64,000 bases of DNA, taken from JAIBCC01 sp963763855. GTDB taxonomy: Bacteria > Acidobacteriota > Blastocatellia > Pyrinomonadales > Pyrinomonadaceae. Positions 49,821 to 58,901 of the stretch are shown here, piece by piece. The notes beneath the pieces were generated by a model, which did not search any database, was not told the DNA's origin, and was given only the letters and a program-made list of their open reading frames with translations. Each line of letters opens with the position of its first letter. The stretch's first letter is position 1. The stretch spans positions 1,116,001 to 1,180,000 of the forward strand of contig CAVXPU010000005.1 of NCBI GenBank assembly GCA_963763855.1. The letters are read 5' to 3'. Both the position numbers and the translations under genes were made by a program.

Positions 49821-52755
49821 TAATTCCTAACTCTAACACCTTTATTTTCTCATTCGTCAGAAAAGGAGAAATTTCTTTTACTAATTGTCTGGAATCAAAA
49901 ACTTCATTTTCACCCAAATATAAACGTCGAACATCAGCATTCAAGAATGAAAATGCTTCATCGGCATATTTTTCTGCAACTTTGGTAAGAGCTCTAGATA
50001 CAAGTCGTTGTGGAGATTCATAATTTAGAGAAGATAGCCTTTCAATATATTTAAGAAATATTTGCGAGTCGTTTTCAGCTAACTTTATCAAACTTTTTAT
50101 TAAACCTTTGATTAACTGATGTTGAACAACATAAGTTCCGTCATCCCAATAATGTGAAAGCGAATCAGATTTAAAATAAGGAGACCTTGAATCATTCTCT
50201 TTAGCGGAAAGCGGCATAACAATTTCAATCCAAGGAATAAGCTGTTCGAGGAAATACTCGGCTTCATCCTCAGCCACAGAATCTAATATTTCGATTACAG
50301 TGCTGCCATTTAAAACTTCGAGTTCGCTGTTAATCGAATAGATATAAGGAATTGTATCTTTTTCAAAATTATCAATGATTTTTTCAACAATGATGTTAAG
50401 AATTCTCACAAAAAACCTGCAAGTTGCTTTTTTGTCAAATTTTGCGAGTTTCTTTAGTTCATAGTAGTCGGCTCGTTCAATATTATTTGTAGAAGTGAAA
50501 TAATCTTCGAACAAGTTTATTGCCGGTCTCTCACTCCAGTTGTGGATTCTCTGGAAAAAATAATGGATTCGATTGTCCCAAACGTCATTCCGATTTAAGT
50601 AAGGTCGCAAAATTTCAGCAATTTCTGCTTGTTTAATGTCTGCAAAAGAAGTCAATAATGGAATTGTTTCATTATCCAAGGTTGAATCATCTTGATTCTC
50701 TAAGTGTCTGATTAACATTGGCTTGAGGTAATCAAACCATCCTGCATTACCGGATATAAAAATAAACAATCGCTGCTTTTGTTCCGCATTTTGCATTAAA
50801 CGCACAGCGAATGACCATTCATTATCATCAGGGTTTGGCAAAGCGGCAAACCAACGTAAAACGTGATCTCGAAGGTGAAACCTTATTTGATTTTCTGTCA
50901 AGAATTGACTTAATTCTTGGTAATAAATATTTTTATCAACGCCGCGTAAATAATTCAAAATTTGGATAATTTGCGGACGGACAAATATGCCTTGATCGCC
51001 TGAAAAGATGCTTTCGTATAGATTATTTCCGTTTTCGACGAAGTTTTTAGCGTAACAATAATCAAAAAAGGTTTGATGTATCAGATTCCATTCGTTTTTA
51101 TAAGGAATCAAAATCCCGTGACTAGCCAGCCATTCTGCGGATTTAATTAAGCCTTCATCTTCGGTTTTGGTAATTAGGGATTTAGGAACGGAAACCTTCT
51201 GTTTTAAGTTCATTTCTTGGGTCATTAATTCCAGAACTTTTTCCCGATGTGATTTAGATGGGGCATTTATCTCACTTTTACAAACTACATTCTGCCAAAG
51301 TAGTGAGTAAAGGTCTTGTAGGCTGTTTAAGTCAATTAGAGAATTAAACGAGACGGAATTTGATTGATTAGCAGAGAGTAGAAATAAATCTAAGTGAAGT
51401 GGTGTTTTCAACAATTCTTTAGTCGCTTGAGAAAAATTATCAAAAGAAAAAACCGTATTATTTATCACAGCTCTCACTTCTTCTTCTGATAAATTATCGA
51501 TTTTGAATTTTTTGTCAATATCTATTTTGGCTAATCTTGGATCGTTATTAAAGTCAAATTCTCGACACGAAATAATTATTTTTAAGTCCTTGATAAATCG
51601 TGTCTTTGCAATAACATCCAACAAAATATTAAGCGTCGTTTGGTCGTGAGCCATCGAAATGGATAGAGCGTCAATTTGGTCAATTATAAGAACGGTTTTC
51701 TTTGCCTTTGAAAATTGTTCTAAAATGCGTTCAATCTCATCAGATAAGCCTAGTTTGTTTTGCAAACCATCTTTGCTGTTGATTCCTGATAATTGATCCG
51801 CCTTAAATGCTAAAACAGCAGCACCTTGTCTATCCAAAGACTCTAAAATATCTCGCATTACAACCGATTTTCCTGTTCCCGCTTGGTCAAGAATAATCGC
51901 TACATTTTTCTCGGTTTTTTCAGTAATCCAATTAAGAACATCATCTGTTACTTGTCTTTCGAGGTGGATGTCAGTATTCCCGAAAGTGTTTTTGTGTTGT
52001 CGAAGTCCTGCACCGCATTTTTTTACAATTTCATTTAATTCTGCGATTGTGGGCTGAATCGAAAAGACAATTCCGCTTTCCACTTCAAGATTTTTCAATA
52101 ATTCTTTGGCAGTAAAGATACCTCGAAGCCTTGCTTCTCCTCCAACTCTATCTCTAAAAAGCCTAAACAGTTCTAAAGGTTTGCGGTTATTTTTTGGTAT
52201 CCAAAAGTAAAGTAGATCTCTTTCTATTTGATGAAGAGAAAAGATGGAAACTCGCAGATGTTTGCAGATAGCAAAAACATAGTCATCATTTGATTTATGG
52301 GGTAAAAACTCCAGTTTGATTTTATCGAGAAGTTTAATTTGCTCCTCGCTCAACCTACTAACCCATTCTTTTGGAGTTAGACTTGTAGTTGCCCTATCGC
52401 ATATTTCCCTTATTAAACTATGCTCTTTTTGTGGAAAACCAATTTGCAAGGTGAATTGGTCTTTTTCAGTCTGAAATTCTGCACTATCAAGTTGTTTTTC
52501 AAAATCTTGCCATAATTTAGACCAAGCCTCATCGTTTTTACTTATATTTTCCTTTGCTTGAATAAATTCTCGATGCCCATCAGCATAAGTAATAACCGTG
52601 TCATCAATATGATCGAGAGTTTCAGCACGAACACTAATTACTATTTCCGATGAAGGTCGTTCTGCCGAATCGCAAAGCCGACCAAGATATAAAGCGGTAA
52701 TCGAGTTTTGGTAGAGAATTCCTGATTGAGTTGTTGTTCCACCGGGTTCGGACAT
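49723..52755 (-). CDS. STAND-type NTPase with N-terminal PD-(D/E)xK nuclease-like domain (Avs/Cap4-like)
   Basis: 1010 codons. Residues ~1-200: GGTTTQSGILYQNSITALYLGRL, then E45, D51/D52 and Q66-A-K68 (FIQAKEN), the (E)-D-QxK pattern of PD-(D/E)xK nucleases in Cap4/DUF4297-like effectors. Residues ~260-560 are a STAND NTPase: Walker A DQAGTGKS (290-297; Asp at the first Gly), Walker B VLIIDQIDAL (355-364), ISCREFDF sensor, then a winged-helix region. From ~600 on there are helical repeats. The last ~30 residues are probably out of frame (see the entry at 48171). The build matches Avs-like antiphage proteins, which recognise a phage protein, oligomerise and cut DNA. No second defence gene is adjacent. 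Confidence 0.75.
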   Translation of the reverse strand: MSEPGGTTTQSGILYQNSITALYLGRLCDSAERPSSEIVISVRAETLDHIDDTVITYADGHREFIQAKENISKNDEAWSKLWQDFEKQLDSAEFQTEKDQFTLQIGFPQKEHSLIREICDRATTSLTPKEWVSRLSEEQIKLLDKIKLEFLPHKSNDDYVFAICKHLRVSIFSLHQIERDLLYFWIPKNNRKPLELFRLFRDRVGGEARLRGIFTAKELLKNLEVESGIVFSIQPTIAELNEIVKKCGAGLRQHKNTFGNTDIHLERQVTDDVLNWITEKTEKNVAIILDQAGTGKSVVMRDILESLDRQGAAVLAFKADQLSGINSKDGLQNKLGLSDEIERILEQFSKAKKTVLIIDQIDALSISMAHDQTTLNILLDVIAKTRFIKDLKIIISCREFDFNNDPRLAKIDIDKKFKIDNLSEEEVRAVINNTVFSFDNFSQATKELLKTPLHLDLFLLSANQSNSVSFNSLIDLNSLQDLYSLLWQNVVCKSEINAPSKSHREKVLELMTQEMNLKQKVSVPKSLITKTEDEGLIKSAEWLASHGILIPYKNEWNLIHQTFFDYCYAKNFVENGNNLYESIFSGDQGIFVRPQIIQILNYLRGVDKNIYYQELSQFLTENQIRFHLRDHVLRWFAALPNPDDNEWSFAVRLMQNAEQKQRLFIFISGNAGWFDYLKPMLIRHLENQDDSTLDNETIPLLTSFADIKQAEIAEILRPYLNRNDVWDNRIHYFFQRIHNWSERPAINLFEDYFTSTNNIERADYYELKKLAKFDKKATCRFFVRILNIIVEKIIDNFEKDTIPYIYSINSELEVLNGSTVIEILDSVAEDEAEYFLEQLIPWIEIVMPLSAKENDSRSPYFKSDSLSHYWDDGTYVVQHQLIKGLIKSLIKLAENDSQIFLKYIERLSSLNYESPQRLVSRALTKVAEKYADEAFSFLNADVRRLYLGENEVFDSRQLVKEISPFLTNEKIKVLELGIIALSAPSTFKRTVGITIQIYESDVFTAKHSKS

Positions 52756-52817
52756 AAGTGGGAGGAATTATATCATTTTTTTATAAACATAATTTGATCA
52801 ACTAAAAATCGAATAAT

Positions 52818-54044
52818 TTAAAATAACTTAAATTTGATCGTCAGATATTTCTTCGGATTCTGCCGGAAATCGTAGATCATTTTTGTTGCTTCGCTGGAAA
52901 GCTGATTTACGTTTGCCGAGGTTTGATTGATGCTATTGTAGAGCGTTTCATCTTTCAAAAGCTTGCCGAATGTGCCTTTACCTTGCTGGGCATCTGATAA
53001 AATCAAGTCTAATTTGTCGGCAGTAGTGTTGAATTTTGCAAGAGTCTGGCGAGCATCGTTGTATATTTGGTCGTCTTTTAAGAATTTCCCGGCGGTTCCT
53101 TTACCTTCGTTCAAATCTTTTGACAAAAGTTTTACTTCATCGGCAATTCCATTGATTCGGGCGATTGAAGCCTTGATATCCTTTAGCGATTCGCGAACAT
53201 CGTTATAGAGTGCGTCATCAGTCAATAATTTTCCGGCACTTCCTTTGCCGCTCCGCAAATCCTGCGAAACGCCTTTAATATCATCAGAAATTGAATTTAA
53301 TTTAGTGACGGTTGAATTTAAATTGTTATAAAGCTCAGGATCGTTCAAAAGTTTTCCGGCACTTCCGTCACCTTCTTTAACGCGGTCAATCAACGTCTGA
53401 ATTTTGACCATTGTCAGCTTAGCTTCGCCAACTGTGTTGTCCAGATTTTTATAAAGTGCCTGATCATTAATAATCTTGCCGAGCGTGCCATCACCTTGAT
53501 TTGCCTTGTTCAAAATCTCATTGGCAGGTATCGCAATTTTATTGATCTGACCCAGTAGATCATTGCCTGTGGCGGTCAACTGATTGATCGAAATAGCCAT
53601 TGTGGAATCCAACACGTGATTTTCTTCAACGGGCGTTCCTTTCACGGTTCCAGGCGTGATATTGATCATTTTGTCGTTGGCTAAAACTGAAGTAGCGGTT
53701 AATTGTGCGGTAGAATCTGTTCGAATTCGATCAGTAATCGGTTTTCCGTCAAGTATGGAACTGACACGAAAAATGGCTTCAATTTTTTCAGTTTCGGGAC
53801 TATCGGGAGGCAAAAAGCGAACAGCTTCAACCTTCCCGATATTAACTCCAGCCAATGCCACCGCAGCACCTTCGCGTAAGCCGTCCGCATTAGCAAAACG
53901 TGCTTTTAAACGCATTTGTTTCTCAAATGGATTAAAATCACCGGTCGCATTTAAGATAAAAAACCCTAAAACAATTAGGGCTGCTAAAACAAACGCACCC
54001 ACTTTTAACTGACTGAAACCTAATTTATTTTTACTTGGCGGCAT
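52818..54044 (-). CDS. mlaD: MlaD/MCE family lipid-transport protein
   Basis: 408 residues. One N-terminal transmembrane helix (~12-32, VGAFVLAALIVLGFFILNATG) is followed by an MCE domain (~38-120: MRLKARFANADGLREGAAVALAGVNIGKVEAVRF). Residues ~175-400 hold five copies of a ~42-48 residue helical unit starting G-x-G-(S/T)-x-G-K-(L/F/I)-(L/I)-x-D-x-x-(L/I)-Y. It forms a periplasmic ring that passes phospholipids between membranes. It is the third gene of mlaE-mlaF-mlaD, 32 bases after mlaF. The long repeat tail suggests a needle-like or extended tunnel. Confidence 0.9.
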   Translation of the reverse strand: MPPSKNKLGFSQLKVGAFVLAALIVLGFFILNATGDFNPFEKQMRLKARFANADGLREGAAVALAGVNIGKVEAVRFLPPDSPETEKIEAIFRVSSILDGKPITDRIRTDSTAQLTATSVLANDKMINITPGTVKGTPVEENHVLDSTMAISINQLTATGNDLLGQINKIAIPANEILNKANQGDGTLGKIINDQALYKNLDNTVGEAKLTMVKIQTLIDRVKEGDGSAGKLLNDPELYNNLNSTVTKLNSISDDIKGVSQDLRSGKGSAGKLLTDDALYNDVRESLKDIKASIARINGIADEVKLLSKDLNEGKGTAGKFLKDDQIYNDARQTLAKFNTTADKLDLILSDAQQGKGTFGKLLKDETLYNSINQTSANVNQLSSEATKMIYDFRQNPKKYLTIKFKLF

Positions 54045-54076
54045 AAAACTGATATTAGCAAATTATATTGATTAAA

Positions 54077-54925
54077 TCATCTCGTTTTTCCGTGAAGAAA
54101 ACGCTGAATATACTGATCATTAACTTTTCGCAGTTCTTCATCTTTACCATTAAAAATTATTTGCCCTTCTTTGAGCATTATTATTCCCGTATTTATAAGG
54201 CAAAGCCTTTCACCCTCTTCTTCGAAAATTACCTCACCCATTTCATTAACAGACGCATATTCAGAACATAAATAGTCAAGATTTTGCATTTCATGCGTTA
54301 CAAAAATTGATGAAACGTCTTCTAAATCTCTCAATTTAATTGCGAGTTCGCAAATTGTTCGGGCAGTCGGCGGATCAAGTCCGGCGGTTGGTTCGTCAAA
54401 CATTACAATTTTCGGGTCGCCAACTAACGCTCTGGCAATTCCTACGCGTCTTCGCATTCCGCCGGAAAGTTCGCTCGGCATTTTATCAATTGCGTCTTCT
54501 AGGTCAACAAATTGCAACATTCTGCGAACTTCGGCTTCAACTTCAGCGTCATCCACGCCCTGTTCGTGCAGTCGATAGGCTACATTATCGTAAACTGAAA
54601 GTGAATCGAACAATGCTCCTTCTTGGAAAACCATCCCCATTTTCTGGCGAACACGCATCATTTCGGGTTCGCTGTAATGCGTAATATCTTCTCCATCAAC
54701 CAAAATCTGCCCTGAATCCGGTTTGAGTAAGCCTAAAAGCAGGCGAATTGTCGTGGATTTTCCTCCGCCGCTTCTACCCAAAATGAGTTTTGTTTCGCCT
54801 CTTTTGACCTTGAAACTGATTCCATTCAAGATTTTTTTGTCGTCAAATGAAAGATGCACATCACGAAATTCTATCGCCGGAATCGTTCGATCCAATAAAT
54901 TTTTATCGGGTTTTGTGCCTTCCAT
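54077..54925 (-). CDS. mlaF: Mla-type ABC transporter ATPase
   Basis: 282 residues. Walker A LGRSGGGKSTT, signature LSGGMRRRVGIARAL, Walker B IVMFDEPTAGLDP and the switch VTHEM are all present. The sequence IPAIEFRDVHLSFDDKKILNGISFKVKRGE and the GALFDSLSVYDNVAYRL block are typical of MlaF/Ttg2A. It drives lipid transport with MlaE and MlaD. One base separates it from the mlaE stop. Confidence 0.93.
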   Translation of the reverse strand: MEGTKPDKNLLDRTIPAIEFRDVHLSFDDKKILNGISFKVKRGETKLILGRSGGGKSTTIRLLLGLLKPDSGQILVDGEDITHYSEPEMMRVRQKMGMVFQEGALFDSLSVYDNVAYRLHEQGVDDAEVEAEVRRMLQFVDLEDAIDKMPSELSGGMRRRVGIARALVGDPKIVMFDEPTAGLDPPTARTICELAIKLRDLEDVSSIFVTHEMQNLDYLCSEYASVNEMGEVIFEEEGERLCLINTGIIMLKEGQIIFNGKDEELRKVNDQYIQRFLHGKTR

Positions 54926-54926
54926 T

Positions 54927-55694
54927 TTATAAACCTGCTTTTAAGAAAACTTGAATAATTCTAGACAAGAAAAAGTCGGCAATGATTACGTAAATTGAGG
55001 AAAGCACAACCGCAATCGTGGTTGCACGACCAACTCCGGCAGTTCCTCCGGCTGTAGATAATCCCTTATGACAAGAAATTATGCCAATAATAAAGCCAAA
55101 AAATAGTGGTTTGATGATTCCGCCAATAATGTCTTCAATTTGAATACCGGCACGAGCCGAATTAACAAAGGAATTATAATCGAGTCCGAAAATCGTTTTG
55201 CCGACCAAGGCAGCCCCGACCAAGCCTAAAATATCAGCAACAATTACTAAAAGCGGTAAAGTTAAAACTAACGCAAGGATTCGTGGAGTAATTAATTTAC
55301 GAACCGGATCAGTTCCCAAAGCCCGCATTGCGTCAATTTGTTGGGAAACAACCATTGAACCTAATTCCGCGGAGATTGAAGAGCCAACTCTGCCAGCAAC
55401 CATCAAAGCTGAAAAAACCGGTCCCAATTCACGAATCATCGAAGCCGCTACGAATCTTCCTGTTTCGCCCTGCCCGCCATAATAAGCTAATTGCGGATAG
55501 CCTTGGAGGGTTAAAACTGCACCAGTGAAAAAGCCTGTCAGCAAAATAATCGGCAGTGAACCGACCCCTATCGAATCCATTTGCTGCAATAATTCTTTAA
55601 AGTAACGCGGACTTCTGGTTACTCCTGCCAAGACAGAAGCAATCAGATAAGTAATTTCCTGTAATTCAAATAAAAATCTTTTTAACAGGTTCAT
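54927..55694 (-). CDS. mlaE: Mla-type ABC transporter permease
   Basis: 255 residues, five to six hydrophobic segments. MDSIGVGSLPIILLTGFFTGAVLTLQGYPQLAYYGG and FVAASMIRELGPVFSALMVAGRVGSSISAELGSMVVSQQIDAMRALGTDP are the MlaE/Ttg2B hallmark, the second being the coupling loop. It is the first gene of the operon. It maintains outer-membrane lipid asymmetry or moves lipids outward; direction is not shown by sequence. Confidence 0.94.
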   Translation of the reverse strand: MNLLKRFLFELQEITYLIASVLAGVTRSPRYFKELLQQMDSIGVGSLPIILLTGFFTGAVLTLQGYPQLAYYGGQGETGRFVAASMIRELGPVFSALMVAGRVGSSISAELGSMVVSQQIDAMRALGTDPVRKLITPRILALVLTLPLLVIVADILGLVGAALVGKTIFGLDYNSFVNSARAGIQIEDIIGGIIKPLFFGFIIGIISCHKGLSTAGGTAGVGRATTIAVVLSSIYVIIADFFLSRIIQVFLKAGL

Positions 55695-55761
55695 TTAATG
55701 AAAATTTAGCTTTGTGGAATATCGTTAAATATAGAGATTACAATGAATATAGTGAAAACGA

Positions 55762-55793
55762 CAAACAAAAAGCCGACTCACAACTGAATCGGC
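55762..55793 (-). terminator. Terminator of the Spy-like gene
   Basis: On the minus strand GCCGA-T-TCA pairs with TGA-G-TCGGC around GTTG (55793-55772), followed by TTTTTGTTTGT. Confidence 0.8.
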
Positions 55794-55818
55794 GTAAGAA
55801 AAAAAGGTGCTTAATTAA

Positions 55819-56355
55819 TTAATTTGTCTGACGTTTTTGCATCCGCAAAAGTCGTCTGCGAGGAATTTGCTTCTGCGAATTATTGAGTTTATTAGGATTT
55901 ATTATTCTATTATTGGCATTTTCAGGTTTGAATTTTTGTCGTAAATTTCTAAATTTGATTAATTGTTCACGGGTGAGAATTTTTCTGATTGAAGTTTCCA
56001 GCATAGTTTTACTTCTAACCATTTCTGCCTGAGCATTCTGAACACTCTTAAGCCGCTCCTGAACCAAAGCATCGCTTACATCATCTGAATAAACCGCTTC
56101 GTCTAGAGCCAGATTCGCTTCTCGCAGATTCATTTGAGCTTGTTTCACTTGAGGCTGCAAATTTCTAGTTATTGCCCGTAATTGTTGGATTTGATCTCTA
56201 GACAAGCCAAGCATTTGAACCAAACCGGGACGGCTTTGGGGTGCAAAAGGTTGCTCCGCACCGATTTGCGGCGGATCATTCTGAGCCATCGCATCCGAAA
56301 ATAATCCGAACGTGAAAATAACTGCAAACAAACTGATTAAGCTAAATTTTTTCAT
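55819..56355 (-). CDS. Periplasmic Spy/CpxP-like protein
   Basis: 178 residues. A signal peptide (1-24, ...SDAMAQ) is followed by a helical domain: LVQMLGLSRDQIQQLRAITRNLQPQVKQAQMNLREANLALDEAVYSDD and EMVRSKTMLETSIRKILTREQLIKFRNLRQKFKP. The L-S-x-x-Q and L-T-x-E-Q-L-x-K-F repeats fit the Spy/CpxP (LTXXQ) chaperone fold. The C-terminus is very basic (RRRLLRMQKRQ). It is the third gene after an ECF sigma factor and a zinc anti-sigma factor, 4 bases behind the latter, so it is probably an envelope-stress effector or feedback protein. Confidence 0.72.
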   Translation of the reverse strand: MKKFSLISLFAVIFTFGLFSDAMAQNDPPQIGAEQPFAPQSRPGLVQMLGLSRDQIQQLRAITRNLQPQVKQAQMNLREANLALDEAVYSDDVSDALVQERLKSVQNAQAEMVRSKTMLETSIRKILTREQLIKFRNLRQKFKPENANNRIINPNKLNNSQKQIPRRRLLRMQKRQTN

Positions 56356-56359
56356 CTGC

Positions 56360-57127
56360 TTACCTCATGCTAATCTCTTCTAAAATATCAGAAAGACGCA
56401 AAGAATCATCCTCTTCTTCTTCGTCAACCAAACTTGGAGCTTTCTTCGGGGTGTTTTTATTAACCTTTACGTTTTTCGGCTCCGGCTTTTGCGACGATTT
56501 TACCACCGTCAAATTTTGGGGTTTCGTTGGTTTTGAATTACCCGAAAATTTAATAGAGGTAGTTTCAGATTTCGCAGCCGACGTTACCTTATCTTTTGCT
56601 GCAGGTTGTGGCGAATTACCTGGAGATTTTGAAACAACAACCTCAGGCGTAGTTGCAACAGTATTTTGATTCTTAATTTCACTGGTTGGCGATGGAGACG
56701 TTTTGCCGTTTGTCTGTTGAACAACGACATTATTATCTCTTGAATTGCTAATCAACGCTGCAAACAAACCAAGACAAATTACTAAAGCTGCACCTGCCGT
56801 AGCGGCTGTCATCCACGCTGGAGAGAGAGAAAATAAATCGCGGATGGCAGCATACCACGGACGTTTTTCCCCAATATGTTCAGGCATTTCAACCTTTTCG
56901 TAGGGGATTTCAATTTTTGGTAAAGCAAGTGTAGAAAATTCCACATCACGCCATTCGGTTATGGAAGAACGGGTTAGAGCAATGCCGGATAATTCTTCGG
57001 TACAAGTCAAACACGATTTGAGATGACTTTCAAAACGAATTTTATTTGCAGATTCAAGCTCTGCGTAAAGATACGAAACGATGTCTTCTCCAAATTTACA
57101 AGCTAAATTGTTATTAGTTTCTGCCAT
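56360..57127 (-). CDS. Zinc-finger anti-sigma factor (zf-HC2)
   Basis: 255 residues. C10 and RFESHLKSCLTC (H-x3-C-x2-C, ~33-44) form the zinc-binding anti-sigma (ZAS) motif. A transmembrane helix lies at ~103-125 (MTAATAGAALVICLGLFAALIS), and a long Pro/Ser/Lys-rich periplasmic tail follows. An acidic end (DEEEEDDSLRLSDILEEI) closes it. It likely binds the ECF sigma factor encoded 10 bases upstream and frees it on an envelope or redox signal. Confidence 0.82.
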   Translation of the reverse strand: MAETNNNLACKFGEDIVSYLYAELESANKIRFESHLKSCLTCTEELSGIALTRSSITEWRDVEFSTLALPKIEIPYEKVEMPEHIGEKRPWYAAIRDLFSLSPAWMTAATAGAALVICLGLFAALISNSRDNNVVVQQTNGKTSPSPTSEIKNQNTVATTPEVVVSKSPGNSPQPAAKDKVTSAAKSETTSIKFSGNSKPTKPQNLTVVKSSQKPEPKNVKVNKNTPKKAPSLVDEEEEDDSLRLSDILEEISMR

Positions 57128-57137
57128 TTTTTTATCG

Positions 57138-57713
57138 TCAAACTATTTCAACGGGCGTTCTCTCCAGTTTCAACCGCAATTGTTTGAGTGCCAGATAAAC
57201 TCTGCTCTTAATCGTACTCAACGGAATCTCTAAAGTTTCCGAAATCTCCAAAAAAGTCATCTCTTCAAATTCTTTCATCACAATCACTTGGCGTAAATCA
57301 TCAGGTAATGAATTTACGGCTTTGCGAACTAATTTAAGCCTTTCGGATTGCTCGGCGGTTCGCGATGGCGATAATGAATTGCTTGCAAAATTCAATTCAT
57401 TATTCACTTGCTCATCTTCCAAATAACTCTCGTTTCGCACCTTTGTACGTCTTCGTTTAGTTAAGCATTGGTTAACGGCGATTCGATGAAGCCACGATGA
57501 AACTTTTGCTTCGCCGCGAAAATTTGCCAGGCTTTTGTAAGCCGAAATAAATGTTTCCTGAGCGGCATCGCGAGCATCATCTTCACGATTGAGCATACCG
57601 AAACAGAGAGCGAATATCTTTCGCTCCCATCTTTTCACGATTTCGCCGAAAGCTTCGGGATTATCCCCAGTTGCTGCTTCGACCAATTGCTCATCCGTTA
57701 GATTTCCAATCAT
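57138..57713 (-). CDS. ECF sigma factor, RpoE-like
   Basis: 191 residues from the ATG at 57713; a TTG at 57731 would add six residues. Region 2 is DNPEAFGEIVKRWERKIFALCFGMLNREDDARDAAQETFISAYKSLANFRGEAKVSSWLHRIAVNQCL; region 4 is NSLPDDLRQVIVMKEFEEMTFLEISETLEIPLSTIKSRVYLALKQLR. A Lys/Arg-rich linker joins them. It is encoded just upstream of its probable zinc anti-sigma factor and a Spy-like protein. That makes a sigma / anti-sigma / effector unit for envelope stress. Confidence 0.9.
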   Translation of the reverse strand: MIGNLTDEQLVEAATGDNPEAFGEIVKRWERKIFALCFGMLNREDDARDAAQETFISAYKSLANFRGEAKVSSWLHRIAVNQCLTKRRRTKVRNESYLEDEQVNNELNFASNSLSPSRTAEQSERLKLVRKAVNSLPDDLRQVIVMKEFEEMTFLEISETLEIPLSTIKSRVYLALKQLRLKLERTPVEIV

Positions 57714-57835
57714 TACTCGTGTTTTAACCAAATCTCACGAGACTTTCAAAATATCCCATAAGTATGAATAATTTCACACTCAATTCTTAGACGTTTGGAA
57801 TATATGAATAGTCGAAAATATTTTAGAACAAAATT

Positions 57836-58669
57836 TCATTTTTTTTGACATTTAGGACAATAAAAAGTTGAACGCCCTGCCTGAACGATACGCTTGATTT
57901 CCGCCGGACAATTTTTGCAAAGTTTATTCTCTTCATCATAAACCCGCCAGCGTCCTTCAATGCTTCCATCATAATAGCTTCCGTCAATATTTTCGGGGTT
58001 TATAGTCATTGTCGAACCATGTGCAATTGATTCTGCTAAAACCTCCCGGATTTTTTCAAATAATACTTTTGCTTTTATTTTTGTCAATTTTTGAGCGGAA
58101 ATTTGCGGATTCACAGCACCCAAAAACATCGCTTCTGAGGCATAAATATTTCCCAGACCGCAAACTTTCGTTTGATCGAGCAGAAATTCTTTGATGCTGC
58201 GTTTTGAAGTTTTCAAAACCTTCTGGAAATAAGCGAACGAAAACTCTTCAGAAAATGGTTCAGGAGCAAGCTTGTTTATTTCCGGAGTATCGCTAAGTCT
58301 TTCCGTTTCAATAATTTTCATCAAACCAAAATGTCGCTGATCCTGAAAAATAAGACGTGTTTCATCAGAAAAATAAAAAATCGCGTGAGAATGTTTTGGT
58401 AATTCTTTCTCGATCGGCAAAAGCATAAAACGACCCGTCATTCGCAAATGTGTTAGTAAAGTTTGGCGATTATCCAAATCAAAAAGAATATGCTTGCCGC
58501 GACGATGGACGAAATTTATCGTCGAATCTTTTAACGTCTGGGCAAAATCAGTTGGATTTGTGTCAGGTGCGAGCCGCTCGCGATGCAGTTCGGCAAAAAT
58601 AATTTTGCGTTTTGAAACAAGTTGATTGAGCGATTTGGCGACGAGCTCAACTTCTGGTAATTCAGGCAT
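57836..58669 (-). CDS. mutM: Formamidopyrimidine-DNA glycosylase
   Basis: 277 residues from the ATG at 58669, fixed by the catalytic N-terminus MPELPEVE (Pro1 and Glu2 after Met removal). It has HLRMTGRF with the conserved residues, the H2TH region DQTKVCGLGNIYASEAMF, and the zinc finger with four Cys (CKNC...CPKC, residues ~250-272). It removes oxidised purines such as 8-oxoguanine. It stands alone. Confidence 0.93.
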   Translation of the reverse strand: MPELPEVELVAKSLNQLVSKRKIIFAELHRERLAPDTNPTDFAQTLKDSTINFVHRRGKHILFDLDNRQTLLTHLRMTGRFMLLPIEKELPKHSHAIFYFSDETRLIFQDQRHFGLMKIIETERLSDTPEINKLAPEPFSEEFSFAYFQKVLKTSKRSIKEFLLDQTKVCGLGNIYASEAMFLGAVNPQISAQKLTKIKAKVLFEKIREVLAESIAHGSTMTINPENIDGSYYDGSIEGRWRVYDEENKLCKNCPAEIKRIVQAGRSTFYCPKCQKK

Positions 58670-58901
58670 AATTTTATAGATCAGAGACATATTTTAACCT
58701 AATCCCAGGCAAATTCAATCACATTGACTGAATTCCAAGGAAGATGTGTTTTTACATTACAAAAATTGTTAAAACATGTTGACATTTTTTGTTTCAACAT
58801 GGTAATTTATTCATTGCGGGAAAGGATTTTATCTACGTCCTGCATTTGTAACCTCCGGACAATTTTCTGTCCCATCAAAATATTTTTCAAACATAATAAT
58901 A

